Assembly: GCA_021774055.1 (NCBI GenBank)
Contig: JAJFJL010000182.1
Span: 1 to 44,288, forward strand
Direction of reading: 5' to 3'
Source of the DNA: Nitrosomonas sp.
GTDB lineage: Bacteria; Pseudomonadota; Gammaproteobacteria; Burkholderiales; Nitrosomonadaceae
DNA length: 44,288 bases
A program made the position numbers and the translations under genes. Below the pieces are notes generated by a model. That model worked only from the letters and a program-made list of their open reading frames with translations. It did no database searches and had not been told where the DNA came from. Positions 1 to 9,576 of the stretch are shown one piece after another (position 1 is the first letter of the stretch; the number at the start of each line of letters is the position of its first letter).

Positions 1-135
1 GGCTGCAAATTCGGAGAAGCCGGCCCAAATCCTCCCCAGTTTTTGTTAAATATACCCAATATTCGCCTCAAACCGGTGAGAATTTAGCCTCGATTCTCCA
101 AATTTTCGCTTCGAAATCATAAGTCCGACAGGCTC
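1..135. mobile_element. MITE-like element family 2, copy 1 (truncated by window start), followed by CTAG at 136-139
   Basis: Bases 1-135 match 9266-9400 with only about 2 differences and equal length; ends in TCATAAGTCCGACAGGCTC then CTAG. Confidence 0.85.
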
Positions 136-402
136 CTAGGTATAGTAATCATACTAACCCTCAGTTCTATCATCTTTTTGTACTAAATTGATTCTTATAG
201 ATATAGCTTATTACTTTTCAGTAAAAAAGCGCATTTTAACTAATATAATTCATAGATTACAAAAGTGTTACATGGAATGATAGAACCAAGAGTAGATTTT
301 AATATGATTCTAAATTAACAGTCTCGGGTGACAATTACCACATCCTTAATTTCCTTATTTTGGTACAGTAAAAGATAATCATTTTAGCTGGAATAATTAG
401 AA

Positions 403-565
403 CCTAGAGCACTGCAAGTGATCATCCACATTCTGCACAACAGATTATTTCATATAGCAAACCTTATTCTTTAGGAATATCAATACATATTCCACGAAAA
501 ATAAAACTCACTCTATGAAACAATTTGTTACACACTTATATGCATGATCATCTGCAGGATCTAGG
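403..565. mobile_element. MITE-like element family 1, copy A
   Basis: Ends CCTAGAGCACTGCAAGTGATC...GATCATCTGCAGGATCTAGG; flanked by direct repeats TAGAA (398-402 and 566-570); interior matches 40161-40321 in the same orientation. Confidence 0.9.
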
Positions 566-615
566 TAGAAAACTAACTTGGTGAAATTATTATTAAATAA
601 TAAAAGGAGAAAAAC

Positions 616-2373
616 ATGGGTAAAAATTTAATTCTATGTGCAGATGGTACTGGTAACAAAGGCGGTAGCACTCCAGATAGCAATGTTTTCAAAATGTTCA
701 AAGCAATCGATATTCACAATTCAAATAATCCTAAAAAGACTCAACTTACATTTTATGATAATGGTGTTGGCACATCTGGCAATAAATTTTCAGAAATATT
801 TGGCGGTGGTTTAGGCGTTGGTTTTAAAACAAATGTTTGTGATCTTTATAAATTTTTAGCGCGAAATTACCATGATGGTGATCGTGTTTATTTGTTTGGT
901 TTTAGTCGAGGTGCCGCTACTATTCGTGCATTAACTGGTTTCATCGGTTGCTGTGGTTTAATTAATGGTCGTGATTTTGATCAAGATACACTAGACACAG
1001 AAACAAAACAGTTGTTTAAAGAATATATTAAAGCCAAAAATGGTAAAACATCATTGACCGATAACTGGCCACAAGGAAATCAGGGAGCAATTCCTATTGA
1101 ATTTGTGGGTGTTTGGGATACAGTTTCTGCATTAGGTTTCCCACAAGGCACTGATGTTTTGGGACCAGCATCCTGGCTTATTAACACAACCTTTAATATT
1201 TTAAGCTACTTATCAAACTTAGCTGTGCCCCATCTTTTTTATCAATATCAATTATTTGATAATATTAAACATGCTTATCACGCGGTTGCCATTGATGACG
1301 AACGCACAGCTTTTCAACCTATCATATGGGATGAAACCGGTAGACCAGAGGAATCTGTTGAACAAGTTTGGTTTTCAGGTATGCATTCAAATGTAGGTGG
1401 TGGTTATGAGCGTGATGGACTTGCTTATATACCACTTTACTGGATGATGGCTAAGGCAAAAGCACATGGTCTAATTTTTAAAGATGGGTATCTAGAAGAA
1501 GCTTTTGATAGTAGTAACGCAAGTGGACATATTTACAACTCACGTAATGGATTAGGTATTTTTTATCGCTATCACCCTAGAGAAATTGAAAGGCTTTGTA
1601 AGGGTAAAATTGCTAACATAAAAATACATCAATCTGTTCTTAAACGCATGTCAAGGAAAACTGACGATTATGCCCCTGGAAATTTACCTGCAGAGTTTTC
1701 TGTTAGTCAACTTTCCCCGCCACCAGGAAAAGTTGAGACAAATAGAACATTACAGCCTGGATCAAATCAAGATTGGTCATCAATTCGAGAAAAAGTAGAT
1801 AGTACAGTTTTTTGGCGTAAAGAAAGTTATATGTTGTTGTTGATCTCAACTATAACAATCGTTGTTTTTGCCATCTGTTTTTGGATGAAATCAGTAGAAT
1901 GCAGTGTTCAAATAGAATCAGCAAACGATAGTAATCCACAGCAAACAATAATAGAAAAATTTTTCAAATCAAGCCATAGTAAATGTACTACGTTAATGAT
2001 TAATTCTGCAGATACACCAACTAAGATTTTTGTTGTTGCTGGAGCTGATAATAATGATCATGGCGCACTTTTTGATAATATATTAATCAAACAGTTTGGC
2101 AATGAACTATCACTTGAATTAAACAATGAGCCGAACATTGATCATAAATTTGTTGCTGGGTTGTTAAAACATACTGCTGATGGGCTAACTTATGTTCTAC
2201 CACGAATATTTGATAATCTAATCCAGGTAGCGGTTATAAAACAGCCTTGGTATTTTATTGGCACACTTATTTTTGGTGTAATGTTATGGAATTTTGTATC
2301 CTACCAAAGAAAAAGAAAGCACCGGGCTGCGGTCGAATTAAGAAAAATTGTTGTAGATGAATACCAGCGTTGA
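616..2373 (+). CDS. DUF2235 family alpha/beta-hydrolase (Tle-like phospholipase fold) with C-terminal transmembrane segments
   Basis: N-terminal LILCADGTGNKGG, GFSRGA nucleophile-elbow motif, WFSGMHSNVGGGY; hydrophobic segments near residues 405-425 and 545-565; RBS-like aaaaggag before ATG. Confidence 0.85.
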   Translation: MGKNLILCADGTGNKGGSTPDSNVFKMFKAIDIHNSNNPKKTQLTFYDNGVGTSGNKFSEIFGGGLGVGFKTNVCDLYKFLARNYHDGDRVYLFGFSRGAATIRALTGFIGCCGLINGRDFDQDTLDTETKQLFKEYIKAKNGKTSLTDNWPQGNQGAIPIEFVGVWDTVSALGFPQGTDVLGPASWLINTTFNILSYLSNLAVPHLFYQYQLFDNIKHAYHAVAIDDERTAFQPIIWDETGRPEESVEQVWFSGMHSNVGGGYERDGLAYIPLYWMMAKAKAHGLIFKDGYLEEAFDSSNASGHIYNSRNGLGIFYRYHPREIERLCKGKIANIKIHQSVLKRMSRKTDDYAPGNLPAEFSVSQLSPPPGKVETNRTLQPGSNQDWSSIREKVDSTVFWRKESYMLLLISTITIVVFAICFWMKSVECSVQIESANDSNPQQTIIEKFFKSSHSKCTTLMINSADTPTKIFVVAGADNNDHGALFDNILIKQFGNELSLELNNEPNIDHKFVAGLLKHTADGLTYVLPRIFDNLIQVAVIKQPWYFIGTLIFGVMLWNFVSYQRKRKHRAAVELRKIVVDEYQR

Positions 2374-2417
2374 TTCTATAAAGTAGAAGTAACCAAGCAA
2401 GCCTTTTACCTGTTTGG

Positions 2418-3392
2418 TTACGATGTCTTACCATAGATTGCCAATGTAGTAAGGCATTGATTACGATGTATATTGCCATGATTAATCGGCAATTGTACAT
2501 TAGGCAATTGTAATCCATAGCGCAGCCCTGCTTGATCGGCCTCAATAACCCAACGAGTTAACTGTGAAATACGTTGCTCTACATCTGGCAAATTAATTTG
2601 ATCCCAAGATAAAATTAACTCATCATCTTGATTGCCGCCAAATTGACGAACAAATAAACCACGCTGTCTAGCTAATGCTTTCCAATCAATATGACGTAAT
2701 GAGTCACCATCTTGATATTTACGTAAACCAACAAAATCATCCGCACCTTGATTCTTTGCACCAGAATCACCGCCATGCTGCGATATATTTTGCGGCAAAC
2801 GTCTTTCATCAGCTAGACGTGGATAAACCAAGCATTGCTGGTCAAAATATAAATTACTCCATGCATGAAATAAACCTAACGGAAAACGGCTATAAAGAAC
2901 AATTTTTTGTAACGGTTGATAACCACGCTGAAAAGCAGGAATGTTAAATTTAACCCATTGTTGCTCATATGGTCCCAGATCAATTTCTAATGGTTTTTTT
3001 TCTGACCAACGTAATTTAAGCGCGAAACGCGCTTGCTCATCAGGATTATTAATAGAAATTGGTACTTCAATTAAATTACCGGCATGTACAGGAATACATT
3101 TACCTAAACTAAGCTGTAGATTATAAAGGTTGCGCCAAGTGTGTAACATAGAAATTAACATTACGCTAACTAACAAGAAAATAAGTGCATAGGTTAGGCT
3201 ATTGTTGTAATTAATAGCACCCAGTAGCATTGCAAACAACAGCATTACTAAAACCCAACCACTATTACTTGGAATTATATAAATACGTTGTCGATTAAGG
3301 ATAATAGGGCCAATTTCTGTCCGGTATCCACGAAACAAACGATTTAATCGCAAATATTTAAATAAAAAAGTATTGCTACTTTTAAACATCAA
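2418..3392 (-). CDS. DUF58 domain-containing protein
   Basis: Two N-terminal TM helices and GADDFVGLRKYQDGDSLRHIDWKALARQRGLFVRQF, the DUF58 signature; adjacent to a MoxR ATPase. Confidence 0.9.
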   Translation of the reverse strand: MMFKSSNTFLFKYLRLNRLFRGYRTEIGPIILNRQRIYIIPSNSGWVLVMLLFAMLLGAINYNNSLTYALIFLLVSVMLISMLHTWRNLYNLQLSLGKCIPVHAGNLIEVPISINNPDEQARFALKLRWSEKKPLEIDLGPYEQQWVKFNIPAFQRGYQPLQKIVLYSRFPLGLFHAWSNLYFDQQCLVYPRLADERRLPQNISQHGGDSGAKNQGADDFVGLRKYQDGDSLRHIDWKALARQRGLFVRQFGGNQDDELILSWDQINLPDVEQRISQLTRWVIEADQAGLRYGLQLPNVQLPINHGNIHRNQCLTTLAIYGKTS

Positions 3393-4303
3393 GGAATTGC
3401 CACTTCTATTAGTGGTGCTATTAATTCAGCATTATTTCCCACACTTATTTCAGTTGAAGGCTGTAAACGATGAGCAGCAACGTAAGGTAACAATTGCTGT
3501 ATATCCTCTGGTAACACATGATCACGGTGATCAATGAATGCCCAGGCACGAGCCGCATGCACTAATGCAAGACCAGCACGTGGGGATAATCCAGTTATAT
3601 AGTAAGGAGCCGTACGACTAAACTTAAGTAATGCTTGTACATAATCCAATAGCGCTGATGAAATATGTACCTTATAAATAGCTTGTTGTATTTGCAACAA
3701 TATATCTTTGTCCATTGATGCCACCAATTTATCTAATACATCACGACGATCATCACCCACCAATAGACGACGCTCGGCCTTGGCATCGGGATAGCCTAGC
3801 TCAATACGCATTAAAAAACGATCTAATTGAGATTCCGGAAGTGGAAAAGTACCAATTTGAAAACCAGGGTTTTGAGTAGCAATTACAAAGAAAGGTTTAC
3901 ACAAAGCATGAGTTTTGCCTTCAATACTCACTTGTTGTTCTTCCATTGCTTCTAGCAATGCACTTTGAGTTTTAGGTGTGGCACGATTAATTTCATCTGC
4001 AAGAACAACCTGACTAAAAATAGCTCCTGGATGAAAATAAAATTCACCACTTTCTTGCTTATATATCGTACTACCAAGAATATCCCCAGGTAATAAATCA
4101 CTAGTAAATTGAATTCGTTTGAAATCAAGCCCCAAAGCGGTTGCTAATACATGAGAAAGTATTGTTTTACCAACTCCTGGAATATCTTCAATTAATAAAT
4201 GACCGCGCGCTAATAAACAACATAAAGCTAATTTAATTTGCTGTGGTTTACCAAAAATAACGTTGTTAACTTGTTGCAAAGTGTTATCAATATGCTGGTT
4301 CAT
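3389..4303 (-). CDS. MoxR family AAA+ ATPase
   Basis: Walker A EDIPGVGKT, Walker B VVLADEINRATPKTQSALLEAMEE; overlaps the DUF58 gene start. Confidence 0.93.
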   Translation of the reverse strand: MNQHIDNTLQQVNNVIFGKPQQIKLALCCLLARGHLLIEDIPGVGKTILSHVLATALGLDFKRIQFTSDLLPGDILGSTIYKQESGEFYFHPGAIFSQVVLADEINRATPKTQSALLEAMEEQQVSIEGKTHALCKPFFVIATQNPGFQIGTFPLPESQLDRFLMRIELGYPDAKAERRLLVGDDRRDVLDKLVASMDKDILLQIQQAIYKVHISSALLDYVQALLKFSRTAPYYITGLSPRAGLALVHAARAWAFIDHRDHVLPEDIQQLLPYVAAHRLQPSTEISVGNNAELIAPLIEVAIP

Positions 4304-4439
4304 GGTAACCCATATTTTATAAAAAACTTAACGGTACTACAAACATGCTGCAACAGACGTAGAAAGTAAATGCAGAGATAAGAAAGCTGCTCCGTTTATT
4401 AAGTCCGGAGAAAATAACTTACTCTCAGAGAGATATAAG

Positions 4440-4515
4440 ATTGAAAAATTTCACAATTCATCATGTTTCAATCTTAAGATCGCATAGTAGCAAGTTATTT
4501 ATTGCTACTAAAAGT
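4440..4515. terminator. Hairpins downstream of flgN
   Basis: AAGATTGAAA...TTTCAATCTT and TAGTAGCAA...TTGCTACTA inverted repeats in the gap after the flgN stop. Confidence 0.45.
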
Positions 4516-4580
4516 GAAAGGTAAAAGCGTATGTAAAGGAACTAGCAATCATGAAAAACGATACCACACATTCCAAATTC

Positions 4581-5036
4581 TTAAGGGTGTCGTATAACGC
4601 ACTGCCCGTTAGGACCGTACAAAGAGACTACATCCGATGTGCATTGCAATGCAGCAAGTGCGCGCTGCGAATGTTGTAAACGTGTTGCTATAACGGTGCC
4701 ATTTATTTGATTTAACTGTTGCGCAACATCGGCTAGTCGTAGCAACTCAGCCCATACAGCACCAGCTTCAACACCAACCATCGTCAACAACTCTTCCATC
4801 CCAGCGGAATTTGACTCTAATCCTAGAGAAGCTAAATACTTAGCACGCTGCTGACCATAATTTGTTAATCGTCCTACAACTATAGATTTATCAGAAGCAA
4901 AAAAATCTAGGCTATTAACATCCCCCTGAACCAGAGCATGTTGCTCATTCTGAAGAATTTCTATAAAAGCCTCAACAGCCCCTTTCTCGAGTAATAAATC
5001 AGCAACAAATTTCTCATGATCAGGCGACTGATTCAT
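4581..5036 (-). CDS. flgN: Flagellar export chaperone FlgN-like protein
   Basis: 151 aa predicted helical protein directly downstream of flgM; size and order match betaproteobacterial flgMN. Confidence 0.75.
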   Translation of the reverse strand: MNQSPDHEKFVADLLLEKGAVEAFIEILQNEQHALVQGDVNSLDFFASDKSIVVGRLTNYGQQRAKYLASLGLESNSAGMEELLTMVGVEAGAVWAELLRLADVAQQLNQINGTVIATRLQHSQRALAALQCTSDVVSLYGPNGQCVIRHP

Positions 5037-5350
5037 TAAGTGGCACCTGTTTTAGATTGTATAAGCTCTCTCACAGTTTCTAATAGACGGTCAGCAACCA
5101 CTTCTGGATTAACTTTGAAGCTACCTTCACTGATAGCTTGTTTTATTTCTTGCACTTTCGCAACATCTACTACAGAACCACTGTCTGAAGCACCGTTAGT
5201 CTGCAAGGCCTGGGAACTTAAATGTACAGTTTGTTCTGAACCAGAACCAGAACTCAACCCAGTATTAGCGGCTCCATCTGCACGCTTATGCCCATCATTA
5301 ACGGATACTCCCGTTATTGGCTGGGTCTGATTTGAATTTTCAATTTTCAC
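5036..5350 (-). CDS. flgM: Anti-sigma-28 factor FlgM
   Basis: 104 aa; C-terminal VAKVQEIKQAISEGSFKVNPEVVADRLLETVREL is the FlgM motif. Confidence 0.93.
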   Translation of the reverse strand: MKIENSNQTQPITGVSVNDGHKRADGAANTGLSSGSGSEQTVHLSSQALQTNGASDSGSVVDVAKVQEIKQAISEGSFKVNPEVVADRLLETVRELIQSKTGAT

Positions 5351-5384
5351 GATAAACTCCCTTCTATCAACTTCTATATATGCG

Positions 5385-5411
5385 CTAGCGGCATCTTAAA
5401 GGGAAACTTTA
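5385..5411 (-). promoter_or_regulatory. Sigma-28 (FliA) promoter for flgM
   Basis: Minus strand TAAAGTTT-N11-GCCGCTAG versus consensus TAAAGTTT-N11-GCCGATAA, 34 bp upstream of the flgM start. Confidence 0.75.
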
Positions 5412-5633
5412 ATTTAATTCAACAAAAGAAAAACTATTGGCTCTACCGGTAAACCACTAAACTTCCCTTGTTTTTGCATGGGTCATACTAATTTCAATGG
5501 GTTGAGAGACTTTATCGATAAATATTTAGCAACGCATTCAAATAACTAAAAAAGTACAGGATGCATTTAAACTAATCGAGTACAAAATGCTTCATGAGTA
5601 GCATTACATCTAACTTTATGTGAAAAAAATTGA

Positions 5634-6425
5634 TTAGATACGCCATATATACAATGTTGCATTTGTAAGATCGTCCAGTTTTATGCTTTTATCTGGTTTC
5701 ACACCAGGAACAATAAAACTATTACTGATAAAAATACTATCAGGGCGCATTTCTCGGCGTGCTTTGCACCAAAGTTCTTCCATTGGTATCGGTGATAAAT
5801 AGGCATAAACAACATCGTAGTTAGACAAATCATAACTCCATATGTCTCCCCATTGAATTGTGCAGTTTGGAGTCACCACCATACTACGTAATTTACTAAT
5901 AACAAATGGTATTGGTGCCGCTTCAATACCATAAAAATACCCATTCGGACGAATTTTACTAAGGTCGTTTAATAATCCACCACAGCCACAACCTAAATCA
6001 ATTAATGTAAATTTCTTATGCTCAGGCAGCAATAAAGCTAAAGCTTGGGTTGCTTTACTACTTGAAAGATAAAGAGGAACTTGCGTTTGATAAGTTTTTC
6101 CATACACTAACACCAATATTAGAAAAGTGCCAAGAAACCATATTGGTGACAATGCTAAAGACAGCGTTACAACTAATGCTGGAATAAACATCAGGTGTAT
6201 AGGTAACCACCAGCGCGGCATATTCAGTTGATAGCTAATAACTGCTGCTACAACTCCTTGTAGGACAGCCCATACAAAAATGCTAAATAATGGCATATAC
6301 GGAATGATCGCTAACAAATATATCACCAGGATAGCAACTAACTGAACCAACAGCGCAGCTAATGACGGTGAACGTGGCACAATATTAGATAACATCCAAG
6401 AATCACCTCGGCCAGATATCAACAC
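5634..6425 (-). CDS. Membrane-anchored class I SAM-dependent methyltransferase (FAM173/lysine-methyltransferase-like)
   Basis: Several N-terminal hydrophobic segments, then LIDLGCGCGGLL (motif I), YGIEAAP, YDVVYAYLSP. Start probably ATG at 6395 (MLSNIV). Confidence 0.75.
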   Translation of the reverse strand: MLISGRGDSWMLSNIVPRSPSLAALLVQLVAILVIYLLAIIPYMPLFSIFVWAVLQGVVAAVISYQLNMPRWWLPIHLMFIPALVVTLSLALSPIWFLGTFLILVLVYGKTYQTQVPLYLSSSKATQALALLLPEHKKFTLIDLGCGCGGLLNDLSKIRPNGYFYGIEAAPIPFVISKLRSMVVTPNCTIQWGDIWSYDLSNYDVVYAYLSPIPMEELWCKARREMRPDSIFISNSFIVPGVKPDKSIKLDDLTNATLYIWRI

Positions 6426-7344
6426 GCTCTAATGACTCCGTAGAAAACTCATCTTTTGCGTTAACATCAATACTTTCAATATCTTTAGTTATAGATTTCT
6501 CAGCCTGTTCATTCATAACAATAATGCTAATCCGCCGATTAACGGGATTAAGTGGATCTTTCTTATCAAACAATACCGCCGAAGATAACCCTACGATGCG
6601 TAGTACCTTTTCTGGGTCCATTCCACCAGTAATTAATTCTCGACGTGAAGCATTAGCTCTATCTGCTGATAATTCCCAATTACTATAACCTCTATCACCG
6701 GAAGGAAATGGAGTTGCATCCGTGTGACCTGTAAGGCTTATTTTATTAGTCACATCATTAAGTGTCCTACCAATTTCATGCAATATTACCTTAGTGTAGG
6801 CTTGTAATTCAGCACGACCACTAGCAAACATCGGGCGATTCTTTATATCAGTAATTTGAATACGCAATCCATCCGTCGTAATATCTAGTAATAATTGATT
6901 TTTAAATTTACTAAGATCGGGATTTGCTTCTATCGCTTGTTCAATTTTAAGTTTAAGTTTTTTTAAGCTTTCTAACTCCATACGTTCTCGTACGGCACGA
7001 GCTGCTTCTAAACTTATGGCTCTATTTTCATCATCCAACCGCCCTTTTTTTACCTGACCCTCAGTACGCGTTAAGTCAGTACCACCTCCTTTTATGATGC
7101 TGGAACTATCGCCACTACCAGAACCACCACCAAGTGCAACTTTTAAAGGTGTACTAAAATATTCAGAAATTCCCTCCTTGTCTCCTTGTGAAGTTGACCC
7201 TAATAACCACATTAATAAGAAAAAAGCCATCATTGCCGTCACAAAATCTGCATAAGCAATCTTCCAGGCACCACCATGGTGCCCACCAGCGACTTTTTTT
7301 ATCCGTTTAATTACAATTGGTCGTTGTGATAAATCTTCAGCCAT
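6403..7344 (-). CDS. motB: Flagellar motor protein MotB
   Basis: HHGGAWKIAYADFVTAMMAFFLLMWLLGS plug/TM region; OmpA-like TGHTDATPF...NWELSADRANASRREL. Confidence 0.95.
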   Translation of the reverse strand: MAEDLSQRPIVIKRIKKVAGGHHGGAWKIAYADFVTAMMAFFLLMWLLGSTSQGDKEGISEYFSTPLKVALGGGSGSGDSSSIIKGGGTDLTRTEGQVKKGRLDDENRAISLEAARAVRERMELESLKKLKLKIEQAIEANPDLSKFKNQLLLDITTDGLRIQITDIKNRPMFASGRAELQAYTKVILHEIGRTLNDVTNKISLTGHTDATPFPSGDRGYSNWELSADRANASRRELITGGMDPEKVLRIVGLSSAVLFDKKDPLNPVNRRISIIVMNEQAEKSITKDIESIDVNAKDEFSTESLERVDIWPR

Positions 7345-7373
7345 ACATTACCTTATTCAATATTTTAATCTGA

Positions 7374-8231
7374 TTAAGATTTTTTCTGCTTAACATGCTC
7401 TTCCAATTCTAAAAATGAAGGCCGTTCAGTCGTAAATAGAACTTTTCTACCAAATTCAACTGCAAGAACCGGAGAGTAGCCATTAAGATTAGCAAGCAGC
7501 GTAATTTTAATACATTCAAAGAATTTACTGGATTCATTTAATCGATGCTCAAGTTTGTCAGCTAAAGGACTAACAAAACCATAAGCAAGTAAAATACCTA
7601 AAAAAGTTCCAACTAACGCAGCAGCAATTAAAATACCTAGCTCAGCTGGCGGCAAATGTACTGACTCCATCGTATGTACCACCCCCATAACTGCCGCAAT
7701 GATACCAAATGCTGGCAAACCATCACCTAATTTTGCCATGCAGTGAACAGGAACATGCCCTTCCTGATGATGAGTTTCTAGCTCACTATCCATAAGATTT
7801 TCAATTTCCATCGCATTGAGGTTACCACCAACCATCAATCGTAAATAATCGGTAATAAATTCAATTGCATGATGATCTTCAAGAATCACAGGGTATTTTG
7901 AGAATACTGGACTATTATTAGGATCATCAACATCACCTTCAATAGACATCAATCCTTCTTTACGTATTTTTCCTAGAATGTCATATAACAATGTCATTAA
8001 TTCCATATACATGGCTTTGTTATATTTAGTTTCTTTCATAACATTTGGCAATTCCTTTAATGTAGCTTTAATTGCTTTGCCTGAATTACCAACAATAAAC
8101 GCACCGATAGCACCACCACCAATCATAAGTATTTCAACTGGCTGCCAAAGGGAGGCTAAATGCCCACCAGCCAAAGCAAAACCACCAAACACCGATATGA
8201 TTATGACGATATATCCAACAGAAACCAACAT
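7374..8231 (-). CDS. motA: Flagellar motor stator protein MotA
   Basis: 285 aa; PAFGIIAAVMGVVHTM and LVGTFLGILLAYGFVSPLADKLE motifs; upstream of motB. Confidence 0.95.
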   Translation of the reverse strand: MLVSVGYIVIIISVFGGFALAGGHLASLWQPVEILMIGGGAIGAFIVGNSGKAIKATLKELPNVMKETKYNKAMYMELMTLLYDILGKIRKEGLMSIEGDVDDPNNSPVFSKYPVILEDHHAIEFITDYLRLMVGGNLNAMEIENLMDSELETHHQEGHVPVHCMAKLGDGLPAFGIIAAVMGVVHTMESVHLPPAELGILIAAALVGTFLGILLAYGFVSPLADKLEHRLNESSKFFECIKITLLANLNGYSPVLAVEFGRKVLFTTERPSFLELEEHVKQKKS

Positions 8232-8406
8232 GGTAAAAGTTATCCTTAAAATATTATGTAGACAACCACCTTTTTCAGGTGATGCTTAAACTGGGAAAGT
8301 AACATATGATCAGTAATTTGAAAAATAAAGTAGGCAAGAATTTTATTTGCACATATTTTGGTATCTCTCATTATTGGCATTGGGTCAGCTTGGTTACATC
8401 CTGCTT

Positions 8407-9576
8407 TTATACCCTCAATATTGCTATTTGCACCTTAAAAATGTCATCAATAGATAAAGCTTTTTCAATGATACCAAGTGCTACAGCTGGTACTTTTTTG
8501 GTTGTAAAATGACTGCGTACAAAATTATCTAGTATCTAATATACATCTAATCTCAATTGCAATGGTTTTGTATCTTTGGCGTAAGTGTTAGTTTTGCGTC
8601 TATAAGCAGACACCTTCCGTCGTAATGTAGCGCTAAAGATTCTACATGGTTTGCGTGAACATCGTTGTTTTCAATAGTATGATTTGTTTTCGGGTGCTCT
8701 TTCTGGGGCGCTTGAATTTTCTCTCGATTTAGGACCAGGTTTGTGTGTTTGCGAGACTTTATTTTTAACTCTAACCTGAACACCTTGTTTTAATGTTGTT
8801 TTTGGGTGGCCTGCTTTTTCTGTGCGAACTACTTCTTGGCATATAGAAAACAAACAATTGCCATAGCTACGTTCCCCATCCGTAAAAAGAGATAATCCGT
8901 CTATACTATCAACAAGTTGAGACAGTATCTTCACGGCATCAAGAAATAACTCTTTATCTTTCTTACCGCAACGCATACCCCAGATAAAACGGCTTGCACG
9001 ATCCATAAGTACAATTGTCCAGCTTTCTGATTCAGCGGCTGGTGTGTTTTTATCTATTTTTGTACACAACTCATCACCCTCAATAATTTGATGTAAAAAT
9101 TGATTACACACCGCATATACGAGTAATGTTTCTTTTGTGCTTCCAAGCCGGGATAACCATAATTTAATACTGTTCTTGCTTACGGTAAATGTGCGGCATG
9201 TAGCATTAAGCCCCACCCCTAATTGAAGGAATTTAACCTAGGAGCCTGTCGGACTTATGAGTTTCGGCTGCAAATTCGGAGAAGCCGTCCCAAATCCTCC
9301 CCAGTTTTTGTTAAATATACCCAATATTCGCCTCAAACCGGTGAGAATTTAGCCTCGGTTCTCCAAATTTTCGCTTCGAAATCATAAGTCCGACAGGCTC
9401 CTAGATCCTGCAAGTGGGGTTCCATAAGTCTCAGAAAAACTAAGGTTACAAGACTTGCAGTAATGAATCATACGTTTGGCACCATTGGTGACTGTGTAAC
9501 TTCTATTTATAGTGTGATTTACCGAATTACATTTAGGGCAACGTAAAGTAGTTAATGACATTGCTGCATACTCCAA
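8407..9576 (-). pseudogene. IS1-like transposase pseudogene (InsA/InsB)
   Basis: Zn-finger start LRCPKCNSVNHTINRSYTVTNGAKRMIHYCKSCNLSFSETYGTPLAG; then VGLNATCRTFTVSKNSIKLW...; frameshift into APQKEHPKTNHTIENNDVHANHVES; second frameshift into LRRKVSAYRRKTNTYAK...LDVY*ILDNFVRSHFTTKKVPAVALGI with an in-frame stop. Confidence 0.85.
9242..9400. mobile_element. MITE-like element family 2, copy 2 (full length, 159 bp) with CTAG duplications
   Basis: GAGCCTGTCGGACTTATGA...TCATAAGTCCGACAGGCTC inverted ends flanked by CTAG at 9238-9241 and 9401-9404; interrupts the IS1-like transposase. Confidence 0.9.

Noticed and set aside
2675-3126. Two small plus-strand ORFs opposite DUF58
   Set aside because: Antisense shadow ORFs without RBS or family features.
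5040-5330. 96-aa plus-strand ORF opposite flgM
   Set aside because: Antisense to a strongly supported flgM; no recognisable family.
8306-8512. 68-aa plus-strand ORF upstream of motA
   Set aside because: Overlaps the IS1-like terminal repeat and lies antisense to transposase C-terminal remnants.
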